Assembly (NCBI RefSeq): GCF_016234775.1
Contig: NZ_JACRAH010000064.1
Location: 61,066 to 125,065 of the forward strand
DNA from: Aquabacterium sp.
Lineage (GTDB): Bacteria > Pseudomonadota > Gammaproteobacteria > Burkholderiales > Burkholderiaceae_C
DNA length: 64,000 nt
Reading direction: 5' to 3'
The position numbers and the translations under genes are program-made. The notes under the pieces were generated by a model that was not told the origin of the DNA, did not search any database, and saw only the letters and a list, made by a program, of their open reading frames with translations. Below are positions 9,112-17,210 of this stretch, piece by piece (positions within the stretch are counted from its first letter, which is position 1; each line of letters begins with the position of its first letter).

Positions 9112-10821
9112 ATGTCCCGCCCACAAAAATTCAGGCTGGGTGATCTGCTCGTTCAGGACAAACTCGTCACCGAAGAGCAACTGATGATGGCGCTGGGCGA
9201 ACAGCGCGGCAGCGGCCGCAAGCTGGGCGAGGTGCTGGTTGATCATGGCTGGATCACGGAAGCGCAGATCGCCAAGGCGGTGGCGCGCCAGTTGCGTGCC
9301 CCCTATATCGATCTGGCGCATTTCCCATTGCGCCCGGAGTTGGCGCAGTTGCTGCCAGAAGCCCACGCCCGCCGCATGCACGCCATCGTGCTGGATGACC
9401 CTCCAAGCGGTTTGATGGTCGGCATGGCTGACCCGACCGATATCTACGCGTTCGATGAAATTGGCCGTCTGCTCAAACGCAGCATCGATCTGGCCGTGAT
9501 CACCGAGACGCACTTGCACGCCGCGCTCGACCGGGTCTATCACAGCACCGAAGAAATCGAAGGCCTGGCGCGCGAGCTGACCAGTGAGCTGGCCGGTGCC
9601 GAGTCGGATCTGGGTGACCTGCTGGGCATGGACTCGACCAGTAATGAAGACGCCCCCGTGGTGCGCCTGCTGTATTCGGTGTTCGAGCAGGCCTTGCGTG
9701 TACGCGCATCCGACATCCACATCGAGCCGCAGGAAAAGCAGCTGCGCATCCGCTTTCGCATTGACGGCGTGCTGCACGTGCAGACCGAAGCCGACGCCAA
9801 GATCTCCAGTGCCGTGGCCTTGCGGCTCAAGCTGATGTCCGGTCTGGACATCTCCGAGAAGCGCCTGCCTCAGGACGGCCGTTTTGCTGTGCGCCTGAAA
9901 GACGGCACGGTCGATATCCGTATCTCGACGATGCCGGCGCAATACGGGGAATCCGTGGTGATGCGTTTGCTCAGCCAGAGCACCGGCATGCTCGATCTGG
10001 AAAAGATGAAGATGCCGCCGCGCATGCTCACCGCCTTGCGCAAGGCCATCGACAAGCCCAGCGGCATGATCCTGGTTACCGGGCCCACCGGTAGCGGCAA
10101 GACCACCACCTTGTATGGGGCGCTCAATGCCTTGAACAGCACCGAGCGCAAGATCATCACGGTAGAAGATCCCGTGGAATACCGCCTGCCCGGCCTCAAC
10201 CAGGTGCAGGTGATGGAGAAGATCGACCTGGGTTTCGACCGTGTGTTGCGCGCAGCCCTGCGTCAGGATCCCGATGTGATCCTGGTGGGTGAAATTCGCG
10301 ACAAGGCCACGGCCGAAATCGGCTTGCGTGCCGCCATGACGGGCCACCTGGTCTTGTCCACGCTGCACACGAACGATGCGGCTTCGACGCCGGCGCGTCT
10401 GATCGACATGGGCGTGCCGCGCTGGATGGTGGCGCTGTCGCTGCAACTGGTGGTGGCGCAGCGTCTGGTGCGCACCTTGTGTAGCGCTTGCGCCGTACCA
10501 CATGAGCCGTCTCCGCAGGAGCTGGTCTGGTTGCGTGGCCAGTTGGGTGACGACGCGGACAACGCCACCTTCAAGTTCGGCAAGGGCTGCCCCGAGTGCA
10601 ACCACTCCGGTTTCAGAGGCCGAACCGGTGTGTACGAGTTTCTGGAGATGACGCTGGGCTTGATTGATGCGCTCAACCATCCCGAGCCAGGCGTGTTCTC
10701 CAAGGCTGCGCGAGAAGCCATGGGGCGCCATACACTGCGTCGTGACGCTGCGCGGCTGGTGGTGGAGGGTCGCACCACGGTGGATGAGGCCATGCGCGTC
10801 AGTGCCGAGGTTGATGAATGA
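9112..10821 (+). CDS. mshE: MSHA pilus assembly ATPase MshE (GspE/PilB family)
   Basis: A 569-residue cytoplasmic ATPase that powers pilin polymerisation. The N-terminus (about residues 5-65) has the paired RLGDLL ... KLGEVL pattern of an MshEN domain, which in Vibrio MshE binds cyclic di-GMP. Further along are Walker A GPTGSGKTTT (starting near residue 324), Walker B DPDVILVGEIRD (near 386-397) and a zinc-type tetracysteine (CSAC ... CPEC). Length matches GspE/PilB. It overlaps mshG by four bases. The visible MshEN motif implies, but does not prove, regulation by c-di-GMP. Confidence 0.94.
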   Translation: MSRPQKFRLGDLLVQDKLVTEEQLMMALGEQRGSGRKLGEVLVDHGWITEAQIAKAVARQLRAPYIDLAHFPLRPELAQLLPEAHARRMHAIVLDDPPSGLMVGMADPTDIYAFDEIGRLLKRSIDLAVITETHLHAALDRVYHSTEEIEGLARELTSELAGAESDLGDLLGMDSTSNEDAPVVRLLYSVFEQALRVRASDIHIEPQEKQLRIRFRIDGVLHVQTEADAKISSAVALRLKLMSGLDISEKRLPQDGRFAVRLKDGTVDIRISTMPAQYGESVVMRLLSQSTGMLDLEKMKMPPRMLTALRKAIDKPSGMILVTGPTGSGKTTTLYGALNALNSTERKIITVEDPVEYRLPGLNQVQVMEKIDLGFDRVLRAALRQDPDVILVGEIRDKATAEIGLRAAMTGHLVLSTLHTNDAASTPARLIDMGVPRWMVALSLQLVVAQRLVRTLCSACAVPHEPSPQELVWLRGQLGDDADNATFKFGKGCPECNHSGFRGRTGVYEFLEMTLGLIDALNHPEPGVFSKAAREAMGRHTLRRDAARLVVEGRTTVDEAMRVSAEVDE

Positions 10822-12053
10822 GTCGCTTCAGTTATGTCGCCAAAGGCCCGCATGGCAACATCCAGGGCACGCTGGAAGCAGCCTCTGCCTCGGCGGCTGC
10901 TAGCGAGATTCAGGCCAAGGGCCTGGTGCCGTTGACCATCAAGCAGGATGGCCCGGTCGCTGCGGCCGCCGCTGCCAGTGCCCCTGTGAAGATGCCGGAG
11001 TTCATGCAGCCCAAGGTCACGCAGATGGATGTGATGCTGTTTGCCAAACAGCTCTACACCCTGTTCAAGGCCGGCGTGCCCATTCTGCGGGCCCTGGCGG
11101 GTTTGCAGGAAACCACGCAGAACCCGACGATGAAAGTCGTGCTGCAGGACTTGCGTCGCGCGCTGGAAGGTGGGGTGGACTTGTCCACGGCCATGGCGCA
11201 GCATCCCAAATGCTTTGACGGCTTTTTTGTGGCCATGGTCAAGGTGGGCGAGTCTTCAGGTCGCCTGGAAGAGATCTTCCTGCGACTGGCTCAGCATATG
11301 GAGTTCGAGATGTTCATGCAGCAGCAGGTCAAGTCTGCGCTGCGCTACCCCAGCTTCGTCATCATGGCCATGACGGCCGCGATCGGTGTGATCAACGTCA
11401 TGGTGATTCCGGCCTTCTCCGGTGTGTTCAAGGGGCTGGGCGCGGATCTGCCTGTGCCTACCAAGATCCTGATGGCCACGTCGGCGTTTTCCATCGAACA
11501 CGGGTGGTCGATCCTGATCGCCGCAGTGCTGGCCTTTTTCGTCTGGCGCAAGTGGGTCAAATCGCCACAAGGCAAGCCGGTGTGGGATCGCTTCCTGCTT
11601 CGCATGCCCATCGTGGGGCCCATCGTGACCAAGGCTTCGCTGGCCCGTTTCACGCGCGCCTTTGCCTTGTCCTTGCGAAGTGGTGTGCCCCTGGAGCGCG
11701 CCCTCATCGGCGTGGCTCAGACTGCCGACAACGCCTATCTCACACAGCAGATTGACTCCATGCGAGAGCGCATCATGCGTGGCGAGTCACTGGCGCACTC
11801 CGCGGCAAGTGCCGGCGTGTTCACACCCATGGTGCTGCAGATGATCGCCATTGGCGAAGAGACCGGCATGGTCGATGAGTTGCTCGATGAGGTCGGGGAG
11901 CTCTACAGCGAGGACGTGCAGTACCTGCTCAAGACCCTGTCTCAGCAGATCGAACCCATCCTGATTGTTTTCATGGGCGGGTTGGTGCTGGTGCTGGCGC
12001 TGGGCGTGTTCCTGCCGATGTGGAACATGGGTGGCGCGGCCATGAAGCATTGA
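10818..12053 (+). CDS. mshG: MSHA pilus platform protein MshG (GspF/PilC family)
   Basis: A 411-residue polytopic inner-membrane protein of the GspF/PilC family, the platform on which pilin subunits are added under drive from MshE. It has two T2SSF domains (about residues 70-195 and 275-400), each ending in membrane helices (for example LIVFMGGLVLVLALGVFL near the C-terminus), and the conserved GVPILRALAGL and GEETGMVDELLDEV stretches. ATG overlaps mshE's stop. A 241-base gap then separates it from the first pilin gene, marking a likely transcription boundary. Confidence 0.93.
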   Translation: MSRFSYVAKGPHGNIQGTLEAASASAAASEIQAKGLVPLTIKQDGPVAAAAAASAPVKMPEFMQPKVTQMDVMLFAKQLYTLFKAGVPILRALAGLQETTQNPTMKVVLQDLRRALEGGVDLSTAMAQHPKCFDGFFVAMVKVGESSGRLEEIFLRLAQHMEFEMFMQQQVKSALRYPSFVIMAMTAAIGVINVMVIPAFSGVFKGLGADLPVPTKILMATSAFSIEHGWSILIAAVLAFFVWRKWVKSPQGKPVWDRFLLRMPIVGPIVTKASLARFTRAFALSLRSGVPLERALIGVAQTADNAYLTQQIDSMRERIMRGESLAHSAASAGVFTPMVLQMIAIGEETGMVDELLDEVGELYSEDVQYLLKTLSQQIEPILIVFMGGLVLVLALGVFLPMWNMGGAAMKH

Positions 12054-12294
12054 GCCAGTGCATTTGTGCACGAAAGCCCCAAACGTGAGAACTAGTTCCG
12101 CTTCAGGGGTGTATTGGATGTTTGCTTGATTTCTGTTTGGGCCACCATCTGGTAACCGCGCGATCCACACCAGGTTGTAACAACCCTAAAGTTTGAATGG
12201 GGTGGGTCGAAAAGTGAACAAACGTGCATTTATCTACAAGCCGGGATGCACGACAGGTACCCGGGCCAACGTGAACATGCAAGAGGTAATAGGT
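12054..12294 (+). promoter_or_regulatory. Leader region before pilin genes with a small palindrome
   Basis: This 241-base gap between mshG and the first pilin gene is the only long gap before the pilins and probably carries their own promoter. It contains a perfect palindrome, GGTTGTAACAACC (12173-12185), and local AT-rich patches. I could not find a convincing sigma-70 or sigma-54 promoter by eye. The ribosome site AAGAGG lies about 10 bases before the pilin ATG at 12295. Confidence 0.3.
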
Positions 12295-12711
12295 ATGAAA
12301 CGCTCGCAAACCGGCTTCACCATGATCGAGCTGATTGTGGTCATTGTCATTCTGGGCATTTTGGCGGCGACGGCGTTGCCCAAGTTTGTGGATCTGCGCA
12401 GCGATGCCGTGTCATCGGCTGGCAATGGCATGGCTGGCCAACTGGGTAGCGCCATGTCGATCAACTATGCCGGTTGCCAGGCCAACAACAACGTGGCGGC
12501 CGCCAACAAGTGCGTCACCATCAACAACTGCAGCCAGGCCGCAACCTTGCTGACGGGCGGCGCCTTCCCGACCAACGGTACCACCACCTTCTCGGTGGCG
12601 GCCGCATCCCTGACAACCACCAACGGTTCGACCGCCAACTGCACCCTGACGGCCACCAACGGTACCACCACTGCCACAGCGACCTTCACAGGCGTGGCAG
12701 CAGGCAACTGA
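12295..12711 (+). CDS. mshA: MSHA-type major pilin, copy 1
   Basis: A 138-residue type IV pilin precursor. A short basic leader MKRSQTG is followed by the prepilin peptidase site G/FTMIEL (E5 of the mature protein) and a hydrophobic alpha-1 helix ending [12 protein letters not shown]. The globular part is small, Thr/Asn-rich and has four cysteines, in [15 protein letters not shown] and TANCTL. I start at ATG 12295 rather than an upstream in-frame codon because of the AAGAGG site and the leader length. It is about 94 percent identical to copy 2 (8 differences in 138). No prepilin peptidase gene is in the window. Confidence 0.92.
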   Translation: MKRSQTGFTMIELIVVIVILGILAATALPKFVDLRSDAVSSAGNGMAGQLGSAMSINYAGCQANNNVAAANKCVTINNCSQAATLLTGGAFPTNGTTTFSVAAASLTTTNGSTANCTLTATNGTTTATATFTGVAAGN

Positions 12712-12841
12712 TGCGTGAGTGTGTGGGCCTGATTGGCGTCGCCAGCCAGGTCTTCGCGTTCGCTACTGAAGCTGCGGCAAGCTCCACCACGATGGCCTGT
12801 CGCGATCTTTTACTGACTTTTTAAGGCTCGAGGTGAACACC

Positions 12842-13258
12842 ATGAAAAACAGGCAGACTGGTTTCACCATGATCGAATTGATCGTGGTCATCGTGATTCT
12901 TGGCATTCTGGCGGCGACGGCCTTGCCCAAGTTTGTGGACTTGCGCAGCGATGCGGTGGCCTCGGCCGGCGACGGCATGGCCGGACAGTTAGGCAGCGCC
13001 ATGGCGATCAACTATGCCGGCTGCCAGGCCAACAACAACGTGGCGGCCGCCAACAAGTGCGTCACCATCAACAACTGCAGCCAGGCGGCGACCTTGCTGA
13101 CTGGCGGCGCTTTCCCGACCAACGGCACGACCACCTTCTCTGTTGCCGCGTCCAGTCTGACGACCACCAACGGGTCTACCGCCAACTGTACGTTGACGGC
13201 CACCAACGGCACGACCACCGCCAACTCGACCTTCACTGGCGTGGCAGCGGGCAACTGA
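12842..13258 (+). CDS. mshA: MSHA-type major pilin, copy 2
   Basis: A 138-residue prepilin with leader MKNRQTG and cleavage site G/FTMIEL, nearly the same as copy 1; the differences cluster in the leader, near residues 40-55 and near the C-terminus. ATG at 12842 is preceded by GAGGTG; the in-frame GTG at 12833 would only lengthen the leader. Copies 1 and 2 share long stretches at DNA level (for example the segments around 12461-12540 and 13011-13090), which suggests recent duplication or gene conversion. It lies 130 bases after copy 1. Confidence 0.92.
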   Translation: MKNRQTGFTMIELIVVIVILGILAATALPKFVDLRSDAVASAGDGMAGQLGSAMAINYAGCQANNNVAAANKCVTINNCSQAATLLTGGAFPTNGTTTFSVAASSLTTTNGSTANCTLTATNGTTTANSTFTGVAAGN

Positions 13259-13328
13259 TCCTCACCGATGTGACGGTGATGCAAAGCCAGGTTCGTCCTG
13301 GCTTTGGTCTATCTGGGGAGTGTGTTTC

Positions 13329-13757
13329 ATGAGGCGTGAGCAGACGGGCTTCACCATGATCGAGTTGATCGTGGTCATCGTGATACTGGGCATTCTGGCG
13401 GCGACGGCCTTGCCCAAGTTTCTGGACTTGCGCGGTGATGCCATCGCCGCATCGGCGGATGGCGTGGCGGCGCAACTGTCCAGCGCGATGTCGGTCAACT
13501 ATGCGGGTTGCTCGGCAACAGGGCACGTGGTCACGGCCAACAAGTGCATCGCCGTATCCAACTGCTCTCAAGCCGCCAATCTGCTGGCGGGTGGCGTGTT
13601 GCCAACCAATGGCAATGTCACTTACAGCATCACGGCTCAGGCGCTGGGGTCAGGTGCGGCTGGCGCCGATGGTGTGACGGGCGATTGCACGCTGTCGGCC
13701 ACCAATGGCACCACAACGGCCACGGTCACGTTCACGGGCATTTCGGCTGGGCTGTGA
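13329..13757 (+). CDS. MSHA-type pilin, divergent copy 3
   Basis: A 142-residue prepilin with leader MRREQTG and the same cleavage site and N-terminal helix as copies 1 and 2, but a clearly diverged globular domain (about residues 40-142), although the four-cysteine pattern and the closing [13 protein letters not shown] motif are kept. ATG at 13329 follows GGGGAG. A strong hairpin follows the stop. It may be a minor or alternative major subunit; sequence alone does not say which copy is assembled. Confidence 0.88.
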   Translation: MRREQTGFTMIELIVVIVILGILAATALPKFLDLRGDAIAASADGVAAQLSSAMSVNYAGCSATGHVVTANKCIAVSNCSQAANLLAGGVLPTNGNVTYSITAQALGSGAAGADGVTGDCTLSATNGTTTATVTFTGISAGL

Positions 13758-13785
13758 TGGTCTGATCAACGCTTAAAGCCTCAAG

Positions 13786-13829
13786 AAGGCCGCAAAAGCA
13801 GGATTAGTTCTGCTTTTGCGGCCTTTGTA
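13786..13829 (+). terminator. Hairpin after pilin genes, probable terminator or mRNA stabiliser
   Basis: A perfect 16-bp stem (AAGGCCGCAAAAGCAG at 13786-13801 pairing with 13810-13825) with an 8-base loop lies 28 bases after the third pilin stop. Only a weak T-run follows (TTT then GTAT), so it may terminate partially, protecting abundant pilin mRNA while letting some transcription into the adhesin genes. Confidence 0.65.
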
Positions 13830-13943
13830 TGGCGGTGTCTTTCGCGCTTGTTGCAACATGTAAACAATTGGGCGTAGTGACATTTTCAGACACAGGGGCT
13901 GACATCAACGCCAGACTGATTGTCATCTTTGCGGAGTTCTTTC

Positions 13944-16900
13944 ATGGCCAACAAACGGATGCTGAGCGGCTTCTTCAAAGCAGCGTTGTCGCTGCTGTGT
14001 TTGCTGGCGCTCATCGGCCAGGCTGTGGCGGGCTACTACGTCTATACCAGCGGCGTGTATTCGCCACCTAGCCCCGGCGCGAATCTCTACACCATCGACT
14101 TCAGCACGCGCACGCTGGCGAGCGAGCAGACGGCCAGCCGCTTGACCTATGCCAGCGCGGCCGGTGCGTCGCAGTTCCTGAAGTCTGGTGGTTCGATCAG
14201 CTACACAGGCACGGTGTCGGAGAGCGGTTTTTCCGGGAACGCGATGAAAATCAGCTCGGGCACCACGAGCAACGCCAGCACCGTCACGGTCAACTTTGCC
14301 AACCCTACGCCTTATGTTGGCCTGATGTGGCGCGCCCAATTCAACAGCGAGAACACCCAGATCCTGACCTTGACGCTGACGGACGGTAGCACCAAGGTCC
14401 TCAAGAACTGTACGTCGTCCAGCAATGCCCAGTGTGTCGGCATGTATGTGGACGACCCCAGCTGGTTGTCGTCCTTGCTCAACTTTCTGCTGGGCTGGCT
14501 GCTGGGGGACAGCATCACCTGGGCACCCATCTACGTGCAGTACACCCCTGACAGCGGCGTGAAGGTCTCCTCCATGCAGTTCAAGCTCTACAACTGCGGC
14601 GGTTGCGGCTTTTTGTCAGCGGACACCTCGCAGGATTGGTATGTCGACAGCATCAGCTACATCGATGGATTGGCTACACCTCACCATCTGGAGTTGACCA
14701 CGGCCTCCAGCAGCGTGTCTGCCAACGCGGCCACCACCTTGCGCATCAAGGCTTGTGGTGATGCCACCTGTGCGACCCCTTACGTCACGGGGGCCAGTGG
14801 CACGATCGCCGTGTCAGGCGTGTCAGCCACCTACACGGCTGCCTGGACCATACCGGCCGGGCCTGTCAATTATGTGGATGTCACGGTGACGCCGACCACG
14901 GCCGGCACGGCGACCATGAGTCTGCCGACAACGTCACCCACGCCTAGCAATACGCCCAAGGTGTTCTGTGGCATCAGCGTATCTGCGGCCAGCGGCAATG
15001 CCTGTGCGATGACGGTGACCGTGCCCTTGCACCACGTGAACATATCGGCCAGCAATGGTCTGACATGCACCCCCAGAACCTATACCGTGCAGGCTTGTGC
15101 TGATGCGACATGCGCGACTCCCTATACCTCCGGGCTGTCTGGCACGCTGGCGGTGAGTGGCTCGGGCATGACGGTCAACTATCCCTCAGGGGCGGCCTTC
15201 AGCATCCCCAACGGTTCGTCGAGCGCCACCGTGTCCGTGCACGCTACCACCGTCGGCTCGCTCACCACGGCCACGCTGAGTGGCCTGTCTGCTACGCCAT
15301 CCGGCTCGCCTTCAGTCTATTGCGGGATGAACGGATCCACGCCAGCCAGTGGCGGCAGTTGCACGATCAGCCTGGCCAGTTCGGGTTTGTTCTTTGATGT
15401 GCCGAATCATCTTTCAGAGGTTTCGCAGTCCGTGACGATCAGCGCTGTGCAGTCGAGCAACAACGCCACGGCTTGTACCCCGGCTTTTGCCAGCGTCAAC
15501 AAGAGCGTGACCTTCAAGTGCAGCTACAGCAATCCCGGTTCGGGGACGCGGCCGGTTCGTGTGGGTGGCAGCGCATTGAATACCGGCAACAGCACGGCTG
15601 CGGCTTGTGATGCGACAGGGCGTTCGGTGTCACTGAGCTTCGACGCCAACGGTGTGGCCACGACCACCGTGCAGTACGCCGATGTGGGCCAAATGGGGAT
15701 GACGGCCAGCTACACGGGTTCGGGAACAGATGCCGGCTTGAGCATGACGGGCTCGGATACCTTCATCGCCAGCCCGGCCAGCTTCGCATTCAGTAGCGTG
15801 ACCGCTGCGCCGGTGGCGGGCAGTGCTTTTTCTGCAACCTTGACGGCCAGGAACAGTGCCGGTGCGGCGGTACCCAATTTTGGCAAGGAGTCTCCAGCTG
15901 TGAGTGATTACGTGCGCGTGGCCTGGAGCAAATACAGGCCGACGGGTGCCGGGGCTGTTGCGGGCACCTTGAGTGGTACGGCGACGGGTGCGAGCGGCTC
16001 GCCTGCATTGGCTTCGAGCGGCTTCACCAATGGGGTGGTGACCCTGTCCGATCTGAAATGGACCGAGGTGGGTACGGGCGATCTGTCTGCCAGTCTGGTG
16101 AGCGGCAGCTATCTGGGCTCCGGTACCGCCGTAACGGGCTCGACGGGCAGCACAGGTGCCGTCGGGCCTTTCGTTCCGCATCACTTTGACGTGAGTCTGA
16201 CCCAGGCCTGTGGCAGCTTCACCTACAGCGGGCAGCCATTCACGGCCCAGGTCACCGCGCGCAATGCCTTGGGCAATACCACGCTCAACTACGATGGCAC
16301 GGGCAGCACATCGCCCAATTTTGCCAAGTCGGGTTCTTTCTCGGCGGTGGGGGCGGGTGCGTCGTCCGGCACGCTTGGCAGCACGGGTTTCTCTGCCAGC
16401 CAGTTCAGTCAAGGTGTGGGCACGGTGAGCGCGTCGCCAGTGTTCACGTTTGGCAGCAAGTTGACATCAGCCACGGCGGTGACCATTCGTGCGGCAGACA
16501 GTGACGCCGTTTCGTCCAGCAGTGGGACGGAGGGCTCATTGAGCCTGCGTAGTGGCCGCATCAGGATCTCTAATGCCTTTGGTTCGGAAAAGTCCAGCCT
16601 GTCCGTGCCCGTGCAGGTTCAATTCTGGAATGGCAAGGCCTGGGTCATCAACAGCCAGGACAATTGCACCAGCATTCCCTCCGCATCGGTCGCCCGTAGC
16701 AACTACCTGGACAACAAGGGCGCAGCCACTTCGTCATGGAGCACAACGCCCACGTCGGTCACCATCACCGGCGGCAATGGCACCCTCTACCTCAGCGCGC
16801 CCACTGGAGGCATGACCGGCAGTGTGGATTTCGCATTTAATCTGGGGGGCAGTGCTACGGACCAGTCCTGTCTGAGCAGCCACCCGGCCAGCACCGGCGC

Positions 16901-17048
16901 CGCGCTGAGTTGGCTGCGTGCCCAGAACGGCACCTCTGGCAGTTGCGCTGGCTTGACCACTTACGACAGAGACCCCTCCGCGCGAGCTACCTTTGGCGTC
17001 TACCAGCCTGAAAGCAAGAGAACTGTGTATCAAAGAGAGTTGTACTGA
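13944..17048 (+). CDS. mshQ: MshQ-like large secreted pilus adhesin (DUF6701), copy 1
   Basis: A 1034-residue exported protein. After a signal peptide (cut after AVA near residue 29) comes an N-terminal domain with PPSPGANLYTIDFSTRTLASEQ and a hydrophobic LLNFLLGWLLGD stretch. Then come two immunoglobulin-like repeats of about 116 residues, each opening HHLE/HHVN and carrying paired cysteines (KACGDATC, FCG/YCG). A DUF6701-like C-terminal half ends with DPSARATFGVY and the terminal REL-Y motif seen in MshQ proteins. ATG 13944 has GGAG upstream. It is paralogous along its whole length to the next gene. Likely surface-exposed at the pilus; function is inferred. Confidence 0.83.
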   Translation: MANKRMLSGFFKAALSLLCLLALIGQAVAGYYVYTSGVYSPPSPGANLYTIDFSTRTLASEQTASRLTYASAAGASQFLKSGGSISYTGTVSESGFSGNAMKISSGTTSNASTVTVNFANPTPYVGLMWRAQFNSENTQILTLTLTDGSTKVLKNCTSSSNAQCVGMYVDDPSWLSSLLNFLLGWLLGDSITWAPIYVQYTPDSGVKVSSMQFKLYNCGGCGFLSADTSQDWYVDSISYIDGLATPHHLELTTASSSVSANAATTLRIKACGDATCATPYVTGASGTIAVSGVSATYTAAWTIPAGPVNYVDVTVTPTTAGTATMSLPTTSPTPSNTPKVFCGISVSAASGNACAMTVTVPLHHVNISASNGLTCTPRTYTVQACADATCATPYTSGLSGTLAVSGSGMTVNYPSGAAFSIPNGSSSATVSVHATTVGSLTTATLSGLSATPSGSPSVYCGMNGSTPASGGSCTISLASSGLFFDVPNHLSEVSQSVTISAVQSSNNATACTPAFASVNKSVTFKCSYSNPGSGTRPVRVGGSALNTGNSTAAACDATGRSVSLSFDANGVATTTVQYADVGQMGMTASYTGSGTDAGLSMTGSDTFIASPASFAFSSVTAAPVAGSAFSATLTARNSAGAAVPNFGKESPAVSDYVRVAWSKYRPTGAGAVAGTLSGTATGASGSPALASSGFTNGVVTLSDLKWTEVGTGDLSASLVSGSYLGSGTAVTGSTGSTGAVGPFVPHHFDVSLTQACGSFTYSGQPFTAQVTARNALGNTTLNYDGTGSTSPNFAKSGSFSAVGAGASSGTLGSTGFSASQFSQGVGTVSASPVFTFGSKLTSATAVTIRAADSDAVSSSSGTEGSLSLRSGRIRISNAFGSEKSSLSVPVQVQFWNGKAWVINSQDNCTSIPSASVARSNYLDNKGAATSSWSTTPTSVTITGGNGTLYLSAPTGGMTGSVDFAFNLGGSATDQSCLSSHPASTGAALSWLRAQNGTSGSCAGLTTYDRDPSARATFGVYQPESKRTVYQRELY

Positions 17049-17210
17049 GTGCACGAATGCTTGGCAATTCCCGTTCTGTTTTGGGTTTTCACCATGTTGA
17101 AAAAATCACAGAATTCACAGTAGTTCTGGCTGCTCGCGAACGATCGCGTCCGCAGGCAGTCAAAGGCGTACGGCTTGTGCTTGCGCGCCTTGATGCGTTG
17201 GAGTGTCGTC

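Noticed and set aside
8974..10731. A 585-codon minus-strand open frame opposite mshL/mshE
   Set aside because: Composition is that of an antisense shadow of a GC-rich gene, and it lies opposite unambiguous ATPase motifs.
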